DNA from: Neostapfia colusana
Taxonomy: Eukaryota; Streptophyta; Magnoliopsida; Poales; Poaceae
Assembly: GCA_030760725.1 (NCBI GenBank)
Contig: JASWHV010000011.1
Coordinates: 80,763,765 to 80,827,764, forward strand
Direction of reading: 5' to 3'
DNA length: 64,000 bases
Shown in pieces: positions 45,280 through 57,790 of this stretch. Made by a program: the position numbers and the translations under genes. The notes under the pieces were generated by a model, which made no database searches, was not told the origin of the DNA, and saw only the letters and a program-made list of their open reading frames with translations. Every line of letters starts with the position of its first letter. Within the stretch, counting starts at the first letter, position 1.

Positions 45280-46749
45280 CTGTAAAAATATATTTGAGAA
45301 ATGTCAAATATTTATTTAAACAGTAACCGCTGAGTTATAACATAAAACATGTCATTGAACCCATAAAATTTGGAAACATAGTTCAAATTTTAAACAGATT
45401 TGACTGCTGATCTGCTGTTCCCATGACAGCCCTGACCAGTTTCCATTTCAACCTGGTTTAGGCCATGTTTTAAGGCAAAACTAATTCTGGAGCTCAACAT
45501 AAAAGTTAAAGCTAACTTCAATAGCTTTCCAGCCAGTATTTGCTTGGCCTAAGATCTGTCCTGGTTCAAAAGTTATGAGATGTCAAAGTTAACAGAATTT
45601 CTGGAAACAATTGGACAGCACCTCCCTGCCTTAGGTACTGATTTGATCCAAGAATCCCAGTTACTTCTGTTCCTAATCTGACAAAACTTTCTGTTACAAA
45701 GTTGTAACCCATCTCATAGGCTTTCCAGAACTACCTCATTTTCTATTTTTGGATTCTTATGCAGGAAGTTATGCTTAATTTACAGAGAGTCTACAGAGAG
45801 TTTTTACTCTGTCCTGTTTTCTGGACAGTTTCAACTCTACTGCATTTTTCGGGTGGTTAAGGGATGAAACACCTTTGGAACTCAACAGAAAGGTTGTAAA
45901 AATCTTCCAAAGCTTTCCAGAAATGTATCATATGACCCTAACCTCGAAAGAACTCAACCTCTAACCTCTGATTAACTTCAGCCTTAATTTAGGTGAAAAC
46001 AGAGTGCTCTGTCCTTAGAACCTATAGTTGAAAACTTGTTAACTTTGATTATCCTGTTTGAGGAAAGGAGTTACACCAAGTTTTACTGCTTTAGATCAAA
46101 ACTTTCAAGTTTTTAAATGAAGTTGTTCATTTAATGGGGTGTGACGTCGATGCGTCACCAGATTATGTCGGTACTACGTCCTCACAAAGGAAAAACCTAT
46201 ACCGGACTTAGCCGGCTTCGTTAGTTCAGTGGCACTACTCGTCACTCGCACACGGATGCTACACGTCTACCGTTTCGTGGTCAGGCTACCTGCAGAAACT
46301 CAAACAATCATCAGACTCGGCTGCACACCGAGCCCGGAATCCATACAGTTAGTACACCCGGCCGTCATCACTCGCCCGGATGTTCTCAAGCCAACCACGC
46401 CTTGAGTTACGTGTCCACGTGACGGGGTCTCCCAAGTTGCACCACGCACGCCAGGGATAGACGTTGCTCGAATACCCCAAACGACATGAAGAGTCGTAGA
46501 GGATACCAAAGCAGGTCGGATTACCTGCCACCAGTGGGGCTCCATCCTTCAGCTTGTGCGTACTGGTGGACAGCGCTTACGTGCACCCCCCAAGACATGA
46601 ACGTCCCGAGATGCATGATTTTCCGACATAACAAATAGGTTAATATGCCACTTTCTATATGCTAATAACATCCTTATACGGGCTACTAACTCGTTCCTTA
46701 CCGGATTTTTGAAAAAGAAGACCTTTGTACTGTGTTAAACCTCAAGCGA
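45280..46749 (-). other. Long leader of element B between PBS and ORF0
   Basis: About 1.47 kb without a supported ORF, against ~200-260 bp in A and element 6. The half next to ORF0 (45300-46130) is AT-rich; the half next to the PBS is more GC-rich and holds TGACGTCGATGCGTCA (46143-46158), an imperfect palindrome. No known repeat recognised. It may be an insertion or an intron-like leader. Confidence 0.5.
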
Positions 46750-46761
46750 GCTCTGATACCA
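46750..46761 (-). promoter_or_regulatory. Primer binding site of element B
   Basis: Minus strand TGGTATCAGAGC, four bases from the LTR end at 46766; initiator tRNA-Met type. Confidence 0.92.
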
Positions 46762-46765
46762 ACGC

Positions 46766-49700
46766 TGACACGACCCCATTGGTCCTGTCGAGCCAGGATC
46801 ACGCTGAGGGGTGCTGCGTTGCACAGCACCGTATAACACACGTCAAAGGTACAAAGTGGAAGCGGAAATTTTATTACATAAACAAGTTTATGAACATGTT
46901 TACATCAAAATAAGTTCAGTCTACACTTGCGGGCGTAGACTAAGCATCAAGTGCACGCTCAGCCCTTGAACGTGTCCTTGCTAGCACACACGCACACTAA
47001 CTCTGCGGCGTGCACGACTCCCACTCGACGGGGTTCCCCTCCTGGGGTTCCGTCTCCTCTTCGGGAGTCCCTTCCTCATAGAACCCTGCAAAAGCTTCAA
47101 ATACAAGCAGTGAGCACGAAGGCTCAGCAAGTCTGACCCGTCTTACCTAAACATGGAACTTCTACATGAGGGTACTGGGTTACAAGAGGTAAAAATCATT
47201 TGCAAGGATTCACCTAATTAGTAGAACCTTACTTTCAAGTTTTAGCAGCAGGTTGTGGAGAACCTTACGCAAAGGCACATGAGAGAGCCGCAATCAAACA
47301 AGAAACGCATTTCTCTCATGTACTTTGCCCAAAGTTGAAAAGAACTTTAGTTAGCTCTAAGCTACAGCATATCATTAACAGTCAATGTCCAGCTTTCAAT
47401 CAGCAACATTTTAACATGTGACTAGCCTGTTCTTTCTACGTCACGGTACAGTGAACAAGTGGTACTCACTGACCACGAGGGACGGCGATTATAATCGACT
47501 TACACCTGCAGGGTTACCCGAACAACCCGTCACGTACGCCCGTACTCGACGTTGCCTACAACAACCATCACGGACACCGTACGTGACTACCTTTCACCCG
47601 TTAGCCAAATATTGAACCGGTCCCATCGTCCCGAGCAAGAGGTCTCTGCACGCGCATCTCCGTGCCGCCAGTCGATTTACACCTCGAGCTCTCAACCTAC
47701 CCTCTGAACGACGGGCAATGCCTCAATAACCAGCTACCCGAGTTACATCAGTTTCCCGGTTCCCATATAGCCGGTAGGTCTTCGGTACTGTTCTAGCTTG
47801 TTCAACAGGCCCGCACACGGCTCGGTCCTCAATCGACACAAGCGGAGCTATAGCACACAGGCCCCAAAGTCCTGTTGCCCTTACTCTCCGCTCGGTCTCA
47901 TCTTTCTTGCCATGTATATCATGTGCTATCTCTACCCGAGCAATGTGCCTCTAGCCTATTCTCGCGAGTAGCTCCAACTACTCGACTTGTACCGAATCCT
48001 ACTCTATCCTAGAAATGCAGTGGCTAACGAGGTTTTCAATCCTAAACCCAACCCATGGTTTTCTTGGCTATGCAGTTGGGTTTCCAATCAAGACTCTAAT
48101 GCACATAACAATATTCAAAGATGTGCTCAAAACAATAAACATTTGTAAAAAGGTTAATGCAAACCGGAGCTTGCCTTGCTGCTCTTGGTCGTAGGCTAGC
48201 TGTTCCTCCGGAGTAACGAAGTCTAGGACTTCGGGTTCCTCCTCGACCTTAGCGACTACATGATATAAGAAACATATGTATCAATTTAACTGCATTTGTA
48301 TTAACTTTAAAGTTGTGAAGTCTATAACCCTTGCTAGACAGACCTAATGACTGTGAAACTTTTACTGTGGCTTGGTTACAACCTAAACAGAGACTTGGTC
48401 AAGTTTTAGTTGCAGCAAAGCTTATTTGAGCCCTCCACAATTAATTATGTCCTTGACCTTAACTAGAACTCATAGGGTGTTCTAGGAATTTTCATGAAGC
48501 AAACTATGACTTTCTGAAAACTAGATTTTCAGAGGATTCTAATAGAGTTGGTCTCACTTAATTTGAAGGTTCCTAGCTAAAGTTATGAGGATTTGAAGTT
48601 TGAAGGAAATCTGAAAATCGGGGAAAGTTTAAATCTCGCGGGGGCCCGCGGGGACACGTGTCGAGCGCGGAGGTGTCCGGCACCCCGGAGATACCACACG
48701 TGTCAAGCGCGGAGGTGTCCGGCACACCGGAGCTCACAGGGTATTTGCGCGCCAGCACAACCGATCCCCGGCCACACCCGATCCCGATTTAAATTCTGCA
48801 GCCGCTGAGACGTGGGCCAGCCGGCTTCGTCTTCCTCCCGCCGTTCTCTCGCGCCCGCGCCGCCGACCTCGCCGGAGCAGACTCGGAGCTCGCCGGCTCG
48901 CCGCTGCCGGACCTCCCATGGGCTGATACTCGCCGTTAGGGGTTTGTCGACGTCGAGGAACACGTCGGTGGTGTCAGGTCGGGCTGGGGGTGACCGGAAA
49001 TAGCTCGGCGACATGCCGCGGCCTCGGTGGAGGTTCGGCACTGTCGACCGTGGGTCCTAACCCGCCAACACCCCGAACAAACGGTCCTACAGCATCAGTG
49101 TACCTCTAGGAAGCTCGACAAGGTGTAAAAAGGGTTCAGGGATGGCGGCAAGTCGATCGGCACCGTGTGACCGATCGTGTCCGCCATGACCGCCCTTGAT
49201 CAAGCTCGAAATTCGTTACTCTTAGACAGTTTCACGCCACGGATGCAGAAAAGAACTTGATCGCCGGCTAGTCCAGCGTCTACGTGCAAGATTTGATGAC
49301 CTCCGAAAGATCATAGAGCGAGAATTTAAAGAAACCGTACCGGAAGCTCGGGTTACGGTCGCCGGAGCAAAAACTAGAAATTCTCTGCAGATTCTTCACG
49401 GTTGGCTTCCAAACTTGGAGGAGAGCAGCACGGTGGTCGCGCGCTCCTATTGCCTCTCTTGCTGGACCGTGTAAACGCCTGGGGAATGCTGTCCACGGGC
49501 GCCTGACTCTCGGCTGAGGCTAGGTCGCCGCGGTGGCGATCGCTCTTGGGCAAAGGAGGTCGGAACTCGGGGTTTCTGGTGTTGGGGAGGTGAAGTGCGA
49601 CCTCGGTGGCTGTCTAGTAGCTCAGGAATGAAGGAGGAGATGGTTTTGCTGGTTTTCCCGATTGAGCAAAGAGCTGCGGCGAGAGACAATGCCGCTGCTC

Positions 49701-50543
49701 GGGTTGCCCGCGAGAAGATAAAGCCGGCCGACTCCTGCTCGGCTGAGGCGGTGCCGGTCGCGTGGGGGCGCGAGCAAGCCGCCCTGGGCGCCAGCGCGCG
49801 GAGGGGGAAGCAGCTGGTGGCGCCGGTAGCTGCTCGGTGGCACAGCTGACAGCTGCTCGGTGGAATTTCCCACCGAGACTCTGACTTTGGTTGCAAGTTT
49901 CTCCTTCTTCCCTCTATGACATGTGGGTCCCACCCGGGGTTTTAACCTCTGAAATTTACTCCTGATCACTGTAGTGAACAGTGAACCCCACAATACCCCG
50001 GGTGATTCAGATTATTCACCCTTGAGCCATTCGAATTGAATAGGATTCAAATTGGATTTGGTTTGAGTGAATTTCAGCACAAGTGCAGTTTTGAATTCAA
50101 ATGAAGTTTGAATTTGTCCCACTTAGTTCATGTCAAGATCAACTCCAAATGGAGTGAAAATTGGTATGTGGGCTCACAAAAATGTGCTGAGTAAGAATAT
50201 GCCTCCCACTTTTAAATTCATGGGATAAAAACAGTTTGAATTTGAATATGGTTTCAAACTGCCCTCTTCCTAACTATACCCAAAATGACCTAAAAAGGGT
50301 TTTGAATTTGGGTGAAACTTGGCATGGACATCCTTAGCAAAATGTAGGAGTTTTCATATGTCCAGCCCCCCCCTTATATCACATGTGTGAAATACCACTT
50401 TGGCAATGTGTGAGTTTGTTCTCTAATGAGCATGTTGATAATTGTTACTTGCTCTTCATTTGTGTTCATCATCCTTCCTCAAATGAGGTGTGTGGTGTGG
50501 TGATGAACACTGCAATTGTGTGTCAAAAACTGAGGCCCTTACA
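46766..50543 (-). repeat. 5' LTR of element B
   Basis: 3778 bp, plus-strand reading TGACACGACCCC to GGCCCTTACA. Poly(A) signal on minus at 46870-46875 (plus TTTATT); hairpin 47111-47126; 8-C run 50366-50373. No TATA box called with confidence; TATAAGG on minus near 50374-50381 is one candidate. Confidence 0.95.
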
Positions 50544-51129
50544 TGTTTGAACCGCAAACCACCGAGTTTTCTGCACCTGCGAGGTTCCCCGAGGCGGTGG
50601 ATCAAGACCAGCGAGTTAGATCAGAATTCCCGAGCGAAGATCGAGCAGAATTCGCCGGAGAAGCTCGGGTTCTCACCGGAGAGAAAATCGGCGGATCGTG
50701 GGAAAAAAACGGGACGATGCCGGGGTTTTTATAGACGGGGGAGGGCGGCGGGTTGGTTTAGATCGAGCTGGAGTCTTCTCGGACCGGGAGTCGGCTGGGA
50801 ATGCGCGGTTTTCCGGTCGGTTACAATCGCGCGCGCGGGGGAACAGTCCGGGTTTCGGACGATCGGGGGTTAGGGATGACAGGTGGGTCCCGCCTGTCTG
50901 CGAGAGGGGGCGCGGGCACGCGGCAGCGGGCTGGCGCGTGGGTTGGGTGGGCCGGCTGGTAGGTTTCGGCCCACTGGCCGGGAAGATTTGTTTTTTTCTT
51001 TTTCTTTTTCTTTTTCATTTCTGTTTTGAGTTTAATTTGAATTCCAGTTTGAATTTGAATTTTATCAACACATGCAACACGTCCAAAAAATTTTAAATTC
51101 CCCTCTTGACAGGATTTTGGGGTGTTACA
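50544..51129 (-). repeat. Element 4 5' LTR, outer fragment
   Basis: Reverse complement of family-A LTR positions 1 to about 586; the minus-strand LTR start (TGTAACACC) is at 51129. It joins 35637 across element B. TATA on minus at 50726-50733. The next bases, TTTTG (51130-51134), belong to family C gag and would be the TSD of element 4. Confidence 0.92.
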
Positions 51130-54100
51130 TTTTGCGAGCCAGTGCCCGAAGAGAGGTCCTGGACAACCAAGCAATGTGCCCAAGCAGAACCCACGGCCGA
51201 ACGGAGGAGCCAATCAAGGAAACCGTGGACAGCAGAACTACGCTCGCGGCAACGTGAACCATGTCTCTGATGAGGAAGCGCAACAGGCTGAGGACGTCGT
51301 GATTGGTATGTTCCTTGCCAACTCCAACCCAGCCACCATTCTATTTGATTCCGGAGCATCGCATTCATTCATATCATCCAAGTATGTTGCCAAGTATAAT
51401 ATACCCATATCACACTTGAAATATACTATGTTGGTTAATTCTCCCGGTGGATAGATGAGGACTAATATAGTATGTCCGAAAGTAAACCTTAAAATAAGGG
51501 GGGTAGACTTCCTTGCCAACCTCATTGTTTTGGATTCCCAAGGGCTTGACATAATATTTGGAATGGATTGGTTAAGCAAGCACAACGGAGTAATCCAATG
51601 TGCTGAGAGGAGCGTGCAGTTGACAAACGAGCACGGTACTCGCATTGAGTTTGAGTCAGCCCAACCGGTAACCGAGAAGGCAACGTTGAACCACGTCGAA
51701 GAGGCAACATCGGAAAGCATTCCGGTGGTTCAAGAATTTTCGGACGTGTTACCGGAAGAACTTCCAGGTATGCCACCTGACGAGGACATTGAGTTTTCCA
51801 TTGACTTGGTACCCGGAACTGCACCTATAGCAAAGAGACCATATAGGATGCCCGTTAATGAACTAGTGGAGCTCAAGAAGCAAATTCAGGAGCAGCTAGA
51901 GAAGGGTTTTATACGCCCAAGTTCATCACCGTGGGGAGCCCCCGTGCTCTTCGTGGACAAGAAGGATGGGACCCAAAGGATGTGTGTGGATTATAGGTCT
52001 CTCAATGAGGTGACGATCAAGAACAAATACCCTCTGGCCCGTATAGAGGACCTATTCGACCAGATGAAAGGAGCCGAGTGTTCTCCAAGATTGATCTTCG
52101 GTCTGGATACTTCCAGCTGAAGATTAAGCCCTCCGATATACCCAAGACTGCCTTTCGAACACGGTATGGTTCGTATGAATATACCGTCATGTCTTTTGGG
52201 TTAACAAATGCACCTGCATATTTCATGTACCTCATGAACAAGGTCTTCATGGAGTACTTGGACAAGTTCATCGTGGTTTTCATCGACAATATCATGGTGT
52301 ATTCGAAAAGTGAGGAGGAACATGAAGAACACTTGAGATTGACATTACAGAAGCTGCGAGAGCATCAATTATATGCCAAGCTCAGCAAGTGTCAATTTTG
52401 GCTAAAGGAGATATCGTTCCTAGGCCACATTATCTCCGAGGAAGGAGTATTGGTTGATCCCGGAAAAGTGGGAGATGTTCTGAAGTGGAACCAACCGCAA
52501 AACGTGAGGGATATTCGGAGTTTTCTTGGGATGGTTGGATACTACCGACGTTTCATCAAGGACTTCTCCAAGATAGCGAAACCTATGATGGAATTGCTAA
52601 TGAAAGGAAAAAAATTCCAATGGACACCAGCGTGCCAAGAAAGCTTTGAGGAGCTCAAGAAGAGGCTAACCACAGTGCCAGTTTTGGTATTGCCGGACGT
52701 GAGCAAGAGCTTTGACATATATTGTGACGCATCCAGACAAGGGCATGGATGTGTGCTCATGCAAGAGGGACAAGTGGTAGCCTATGTGTTGAGACAACTC
52801 AAGAAGCACGAGCTCAATTACCCCACACATGACTTGGAACTCGCAGCCGTGGTGCATGCATTAAAGATTTGGAGACATTATATCCTTGGCCACCGATGTT
52901 GAGATCTATACGGATCATAAAAGCCTCAAGTACATATTCACCCAAACGGATTTGAATTTGAGGCAACGTCGATAGTTGGAGCTCATCAAGTACTATGATG
53001 TTGGAATCAACTATCACCTCGGAAAGGCCAATGTAGTAGCCGATGCATTGAGCCGGAAGGGAGCATGTCACCAACTCACGGTTCGGGAGCTACCGCCCGA
53101 GCTGCGCAAGGAGTTTGAACGGTTACATCTTGGATTTTTGAACGAGATAGAAGTGATGAAACTCCACTCTTCATTGGAACAAGAGATAAGAGATGGCCAA
53201 GCTACGGATGAGGAGATCAAGGAGATCAAGGAAAGGATCCGACAAGGAATAGAAAAGGACTTCAAGGAAGACGAGAAGGGTACGCTTTGGCTAGGAAAAA
53301 GGATTTGTGTAAAGAGGCACATGACTCGCCTTATTCCATACATCCCGAAAGTACCAAGATGTACAAGGACCTAAAAACTTGTTATTGGTGGGATGGTATG
53401 AAAAGGGACATAGATGAGTATGTTGCCTTATGCGACACATGCCAACGGGTGAAGGCCGAACATCAAAGACCCGTTGGACTGTTGCAACCCTTAAAGGTAC
53501 CCGAGTGGAAGTGGGAAGACATCAGTATGGATTTCATCATCGGATTGCCACGCACTCGATCGGGTTACGACTCAATCTGGGTAATCGTTGACCGATTGAC
53601 GAAAACCGCTAATTTTCTTCCTGTTAAAACCACGTACCGCGTGGAAGATCTAGCCGAGCTATACATGGTGCAAATCGTGTGCCGCCATGGAGTCCCGAAG
53701 AGGATAGTATCAGATCGGGGTTCTCAGTTTACCTCTAGTTTCTGGAGGAAGCTGCACAAGGCTATGGGTACACAACTAGATTTTAGCTCCGCTTATCACC
53801 CGCAAACCGATGGGCAAACCGAGAGGACAAACCAAATTTTGGAGGACATGTTGAGAGCTTGCACTTTGAAACATGGGCGTAGTTTGGATAGGAGCTTGCC
53901 ATACGCTGAGTTCTCCTATAACAACAGCTATCAAGCCAGCTTGAAGATGACACCTTTTGAAGCATTCTATGGTAGACGGTGTAGAACGCCGTTGTTTTGG
54001 AACGAGACTGGAGAGAACCAAGTATTTGGACCTGAAGTGCTACAAGAAGCTGAGAAGCAACTCCAAACAATACGGGAGAACTTGAAGGCTGCTCAGTCAC

Positions 54101-54585
54101 GACAGAAAGGCTATGCGGACAATAGGGGAAGCAAGTTGACTTTTGAAGTAGGAGACTTCGTATACCTTAAGGTATCGCCTATCCGAGGTCAACGACGTTT
54201 CAACGTCAAAGGCAAGTTAGCTCCTCGCTACATCGGGCCATTTAAAATTTTGGACAAGCGAGGAGAAGTAGACTATCAACTAGAGCTCCCAACACACCTC
54301 TCCAACGTGCATGACGTGTTTCATGTATCCCAGCTCAAGAAGTGCTTGAGAGTACCAGAAGAACAAGTACCGACGGATGAGCTTGAGCTTCAAGAGGATC
54401 TGACCTATGTAGAGCACCCTGTCCGAATTTTGGACGTGAAGGAAAGGGTCACGAGGAACAAAGTGATCCGTTGGTGCAAGGTACAATGGAGCCATCACAC
54501 AGAAGCTGAAGCCAGAAGAGAACGTGAAGAAGACCTTAAGGCAGAATTCCCTCATCTATTCTCCACTAGCAAATCTCGAGGGTGA
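51130..54585 (+). pseudogene. gag-pol: gag (end)-pol of family C, decayed
   Basis: Reads FASQCP (end of the zinc knuckle), protease DSGASHSF (about 51350), RT, RNase H (YCDASRQGHG, TDHKSLKYIF), integrase (CDTC, MDFIIG, SDRGSQF, TERTNQILE) and a chromodomain-like tail ending at 54585. Lesions: TAG at 51452-51454; frameshift near 52075; RT active site IDD changed to IDN (52284-52289); frameshift near 52895; TAG at 52973-52975; small deletion with shift near 53310. In the chromodomain tail the usual TWE reads RRE. The two stops fit C to T or G to A change. The copy is long dead. Confidence 0.9.
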
Positions 54586-54595
54586 TATTCAATTT

Positions 54596-54603
54596 AAGGG
54601 GGG
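54596..54603 (+). promoter_or_regulatory. Polypurine tract of family C element
   Basis: AAGGGGGG before TAGATT and the LTR. The upstream hairpin of families A and B is degenerate here (AATCTCGAGGGTGATATT). Confidence 0.85.
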
Positions 54604-54785
54604 TAGATTTGTGACACCCTCAATGATTTGTGACACCCTCAATTTTGATTTCTGCATGCATTCATATTTTATATAGAGAAAACATTTTAAAAGAAGTGGA
54701 AGCAGAAAAAGAATCACAAAGATAGCCAAAAAGAGCAAATTCCAGTTCACCGAGAGCACCGAAGACAACTCCCGCGGTCCGCAGG

Positions 54786-55380
54786 TCACGTGGCGCCTTC
54801 GGAGCTCATCCCCGCAAAAGGGGGAGAGGTCCGCCGCTAACTGGCTATGTGGCAGGCTCGGAGCTTACCTCTGAAAAAGGGGCGAGGTCCGACCCTATGG
54901 GACACGTGTTGCTCCCGGAGCTAGCCTCTGCGGAGAAGTGAGGCCAGCCCCACAAGACATGTGTCACCTTCGGAGCTAGTCACTGCGGAAGAGAGAGGAC
55001 CAACCGCACGTGACAAGTGTCGCTCTCGGAACTCACTTCCGAGAGGACCGACCCCATGGGACACGTGTCGCTCTCGGAGCTAACCTCCGAGAGGTCCGGT
55101 CCTATTGGACACATGTCACCTTCGGAGCTCGCCTCCGGGAGGTCCGACACTACCGGACACGTGTCACCTCCGGAGCTCATCTCCAGGAGGTCCGACGCTG
55201 ACAGACACGTGTCAACCTCGGAGCTCAGCTCCGATAAGTAAGGAAGATAGGCGCTACTTGAGACGTGGCATTCTCAGAGCTCACCTTTGAAGAGAGGGGA
55301 GGTCCAGAACGGACACGTGGCAAGCAGAACACGTGGAGCCTCCGGAGCTCATCACCACAAAGGTGACGAGATCTGAAGCG
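54786..55380 (+). repeat. G-box minisatellite in family C LTR
   Basis: About eleven degenerate units of 48-58 bp starting with ACACGTGTC-like sequence, followed by an imperfect palindrome of the type CTCGGAGCTAACCTCCGAG. CACGTG occurs exactly at eight places (for example 54787, 54903, 55007, 55062, 55158, 55206, 55314, 55330). It lies 200-800 bp upstream of the TATA box. The element 6 LTR lacks it. Confidence 0.88.
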
Positions 55381-55547
55381 GTATTTGCTTCTGTACGCAC
55401 AGGAATACCGACACGGAAGGAAACCAACACGAATTCCACGTTGCTACCGCACCAAATCAATTGAAGATAAGTTGTTAAGATTCAAAAACAATTTGAATAG
55501 GACTCTTATTCAAATTCCGATCAGAGTAGGACTCTTCGTATCCCTCT

Positions 55548-55555
55548 TATAAATA
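55548..55555 (+). promoter_or_regulatory. TATA box of family C LTR
   Basis: TATAAATA after CCTCT; the same TATAAATA occurs in the aligned position of the element 6 LTR (59241-59248), with AATAGGACTCTTATT conserved upstream in both. Confidence 0.75.
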
Positions 55556-57390
55556 GAACCCAAAACCTTTGGCCACAACCATGTACTTCTTTTCCATCTC
55601 CCGAGTCAACGACTTGGAGCCCTAGCCCCCAACTCGCCGAGCTAAACCCCTTCGCCGGAGTTTGACCACCGGAGAGACCGCCGACGAGCCCGGACCACGA
55701 TCGCCATCGCCGGAGGAGAGCCGACGATCTGTTTTTATGGAGGAAGGACTCGAAGGAAGTAAGGTAGATCTCCAATACCACCTTACGATATCATCACATT
55801 TTCTTTGCATCTGTTCTTCGATCTTTTTGAACAGAAGCTTTTCCGTATGGACAGATCACGTGTTGATCGGTTTGATCTAGATTTTGTGACGAGATCATCG
55901 CCACATCCACATTTAATCCTTACACCTCTGTTCATCACAAAACCCCATGCAAACCCATGCAAGCCATGCAAGAATGCGTACGAACCGATCTAATGAAAAC
56001 AACATCATAGGATTAGCATGCATATGCACCATTGCATCTTGAGTAAAGTTTGTGCATGATGATTGCTTGCTATGAATCTTGTATGTGCGTGATCATAAAT
56101 AGAAGGACAAGCTCAGGGAGCTATCTACAAAGGATTTCAGCACCAGGAATTCGAGATCCTAGAGCAATAGAAGCCGCAAGAACAAGGCAAGTGCCCTTTG
56201 ACCATATTGATCCCATATTTTGGAACACTGTTTTGTTTGCGAAAAAGGTGTGTGTGCTTGAGTCAACTTGATGGGAAAACCTTTCATAGGAGTTACTAGT
56301 TTTGTTAACCACCCTTGTCGCCAGGGAAGTTTATGAGTTGGGTATGGTCGTTTTTGCTTTTTGCTTCACTAATCTACGGGATATGAGAAGCGATAGAATG
56401 TGTCTAGCTACTGCACTCATATGAATAAAGATAATGAGAACTTGATGTTGATAATGAACATGAATCGGGGAAGATCTAGGCAAGCTTGGTTTGTGGATGA
56501 GGTAGAATGAGATGGTGGTTTACTTGCCATAGATCTAAGGACCGGTTCATGCCAGCCATGCCAGGATAACAGTGCCACCACAAGGCCAAATATGGGTGCG
56601 GCTTAGCTGACTAATTAGGTAAGTTGCTAGATTATTATGGACCGTGGAAGGCGCGGGAAATGGGAGTCGAGTGAGAACTGCCCCGGGAACTGCATGGCAC
56701 AAGAGGGGGCCCGTGGGTGGGAGAATTGGAGATTCTAGCCTGCTGGTGAAACCTTAGTGAGTCCATAAATCTAGTAGCCCCTTTGTAAAGGCTATTTTGT
56801 GATCTCTTGGCCATACACCAACGGTTGTGTACTGGTATAATGGAGGTTGTGCAGTCGCCGATGGGTGACGAAATCACAAACTTGTGGGTAAAGTGGTGCC
56901 ACCTCTGCAGAGTGTAAAACTATCATGATAGCCGAGCTTATAGTCACAAGCGCCTGGACAACTCACATGATTAGATGGGATGGTTATTGGAATGGTTTTT
57001 GGTTTGGTTATTGGTTTGGTGATGGTTTGGTCTTTGGATTTGGTTTTCGAGACTGTTGAGTCCGGGTAATGAGATTGGTTGCATGACTGTTGAGTCATGG
57101 CAATGAGATTTGATCTCGGTTATGAGATGGAATTGAATATGAGATGATATGGTAGTGAATACGAGATGGTATTCATGAGCATGTGAAAAGTTGAGAAAGA
57201 TAAATCGTTCGGATGAAAAGTAGTGAATCATGATGGAGGTATGTTGATGTTTAAATACATGTTGGGATTACATTCACTTAAAGCTAGTTGTTGTTTTTAT
57301 CATGATTTGTGAAATAAACTTTGCTTTTATGCAATTAACCTTTTTATACATACCTTGTTGTCAGCTACATGTCATACTTTCCGCACTTGC

Positions 57391-57409
57391 TGAGTACGTC
57401 ATGTACTCA
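57391..57409 (+). other. Conserved LTR hairpin, family C form
   Basis: TGAGTACGTCATGTACTCA: 7-bp stem with loop GTCAT, preceded by CACTTGC as in family A. Confidence 0.6.
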
Positions 57410-57790
57410 CCCTTGCATTATCATACATCATCAGCAACAGGAGAGGAGTACAATGAAGACCAAGTGGAGTATTAGGCATGTAATCTACCCTCAACCTTGC
57501 CTGTGGAGTAGACATGGAGCCGCTGCTGCTGCTTAGTTTGCTTCCGCTATAGTTTAGAAGACTTCCGCTGCTAAAATAAGACTTTCGCTGCTAAGATAAG
57601 ACTTCCACTGCTAGAATGAGTCTGAGACTCATGAGGCATTGTAATAAACCCTGTTATTCGTGGTTATATATATTCTGAATTCAGTTTGTGGGATGCATGT
57701 TTACGTGTGATGAACATCCTGGGCACACATATGCATCAGTCTCGGTTCCGAGAGGTTTTTCTTCTTGGGATAGGGGCGTCACACGTGTTA

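Larger units (their letters stand above)
35638..50543 (-). mobile_element. Element B: complete family-B chromovirus on the minus strand
   Basis: 14,906 bp with 5-bp TSD TGTTT. On the minus strand: 5' LTR (50543-46766), PBS (46761-46750), long leader, ORF0 (45279-44335, three stops), gag-pol (44062-39493, one frameshift), PPT, 3' LTR (39423-35638). The LTRs are 3778 and 3786 bp and differ at roughly 1-1.5% of sites in the stretches I compared, plus repeat-length changes. It is thus older than element 2. Confidence 0.96.
51130..57783 (+). mobile_element. Family C gypsy element, 3' part
   Basis: Starts inside a gag zinc knuckle cut by element 4 and runs through a decayed pol, PPT (AAGGGGGG, 54596-54603) and a 3' LTR. 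Its 5' part lies beyond the nest, left of the window. Confidence 0.9.
54610..57783 (+). repeat. 3' LTR of family C element
   Basis: About 3174 bp, TGTGACACCCTC to GGGGCGTCACA. The first 19 bases are duplicated (54610-54628, then 54629 on). Contains the G-box minisatellite (54786-55380), TATA box 55548-55555, a conserved core (about 56520-56960), hairpin 57391-57409 and AATAAA 57643-57648. CGTGT at 57784-57788 is the likely TSD, with its partner outside the window. Confidence 0.88.

Noticed and set aside
55010..55241. Repetitive ORFs in the family C LTR (SELTSERSG-like repeats)
   Set aside because: Direct products of the ~50-bp minisatellite, open in several frames.
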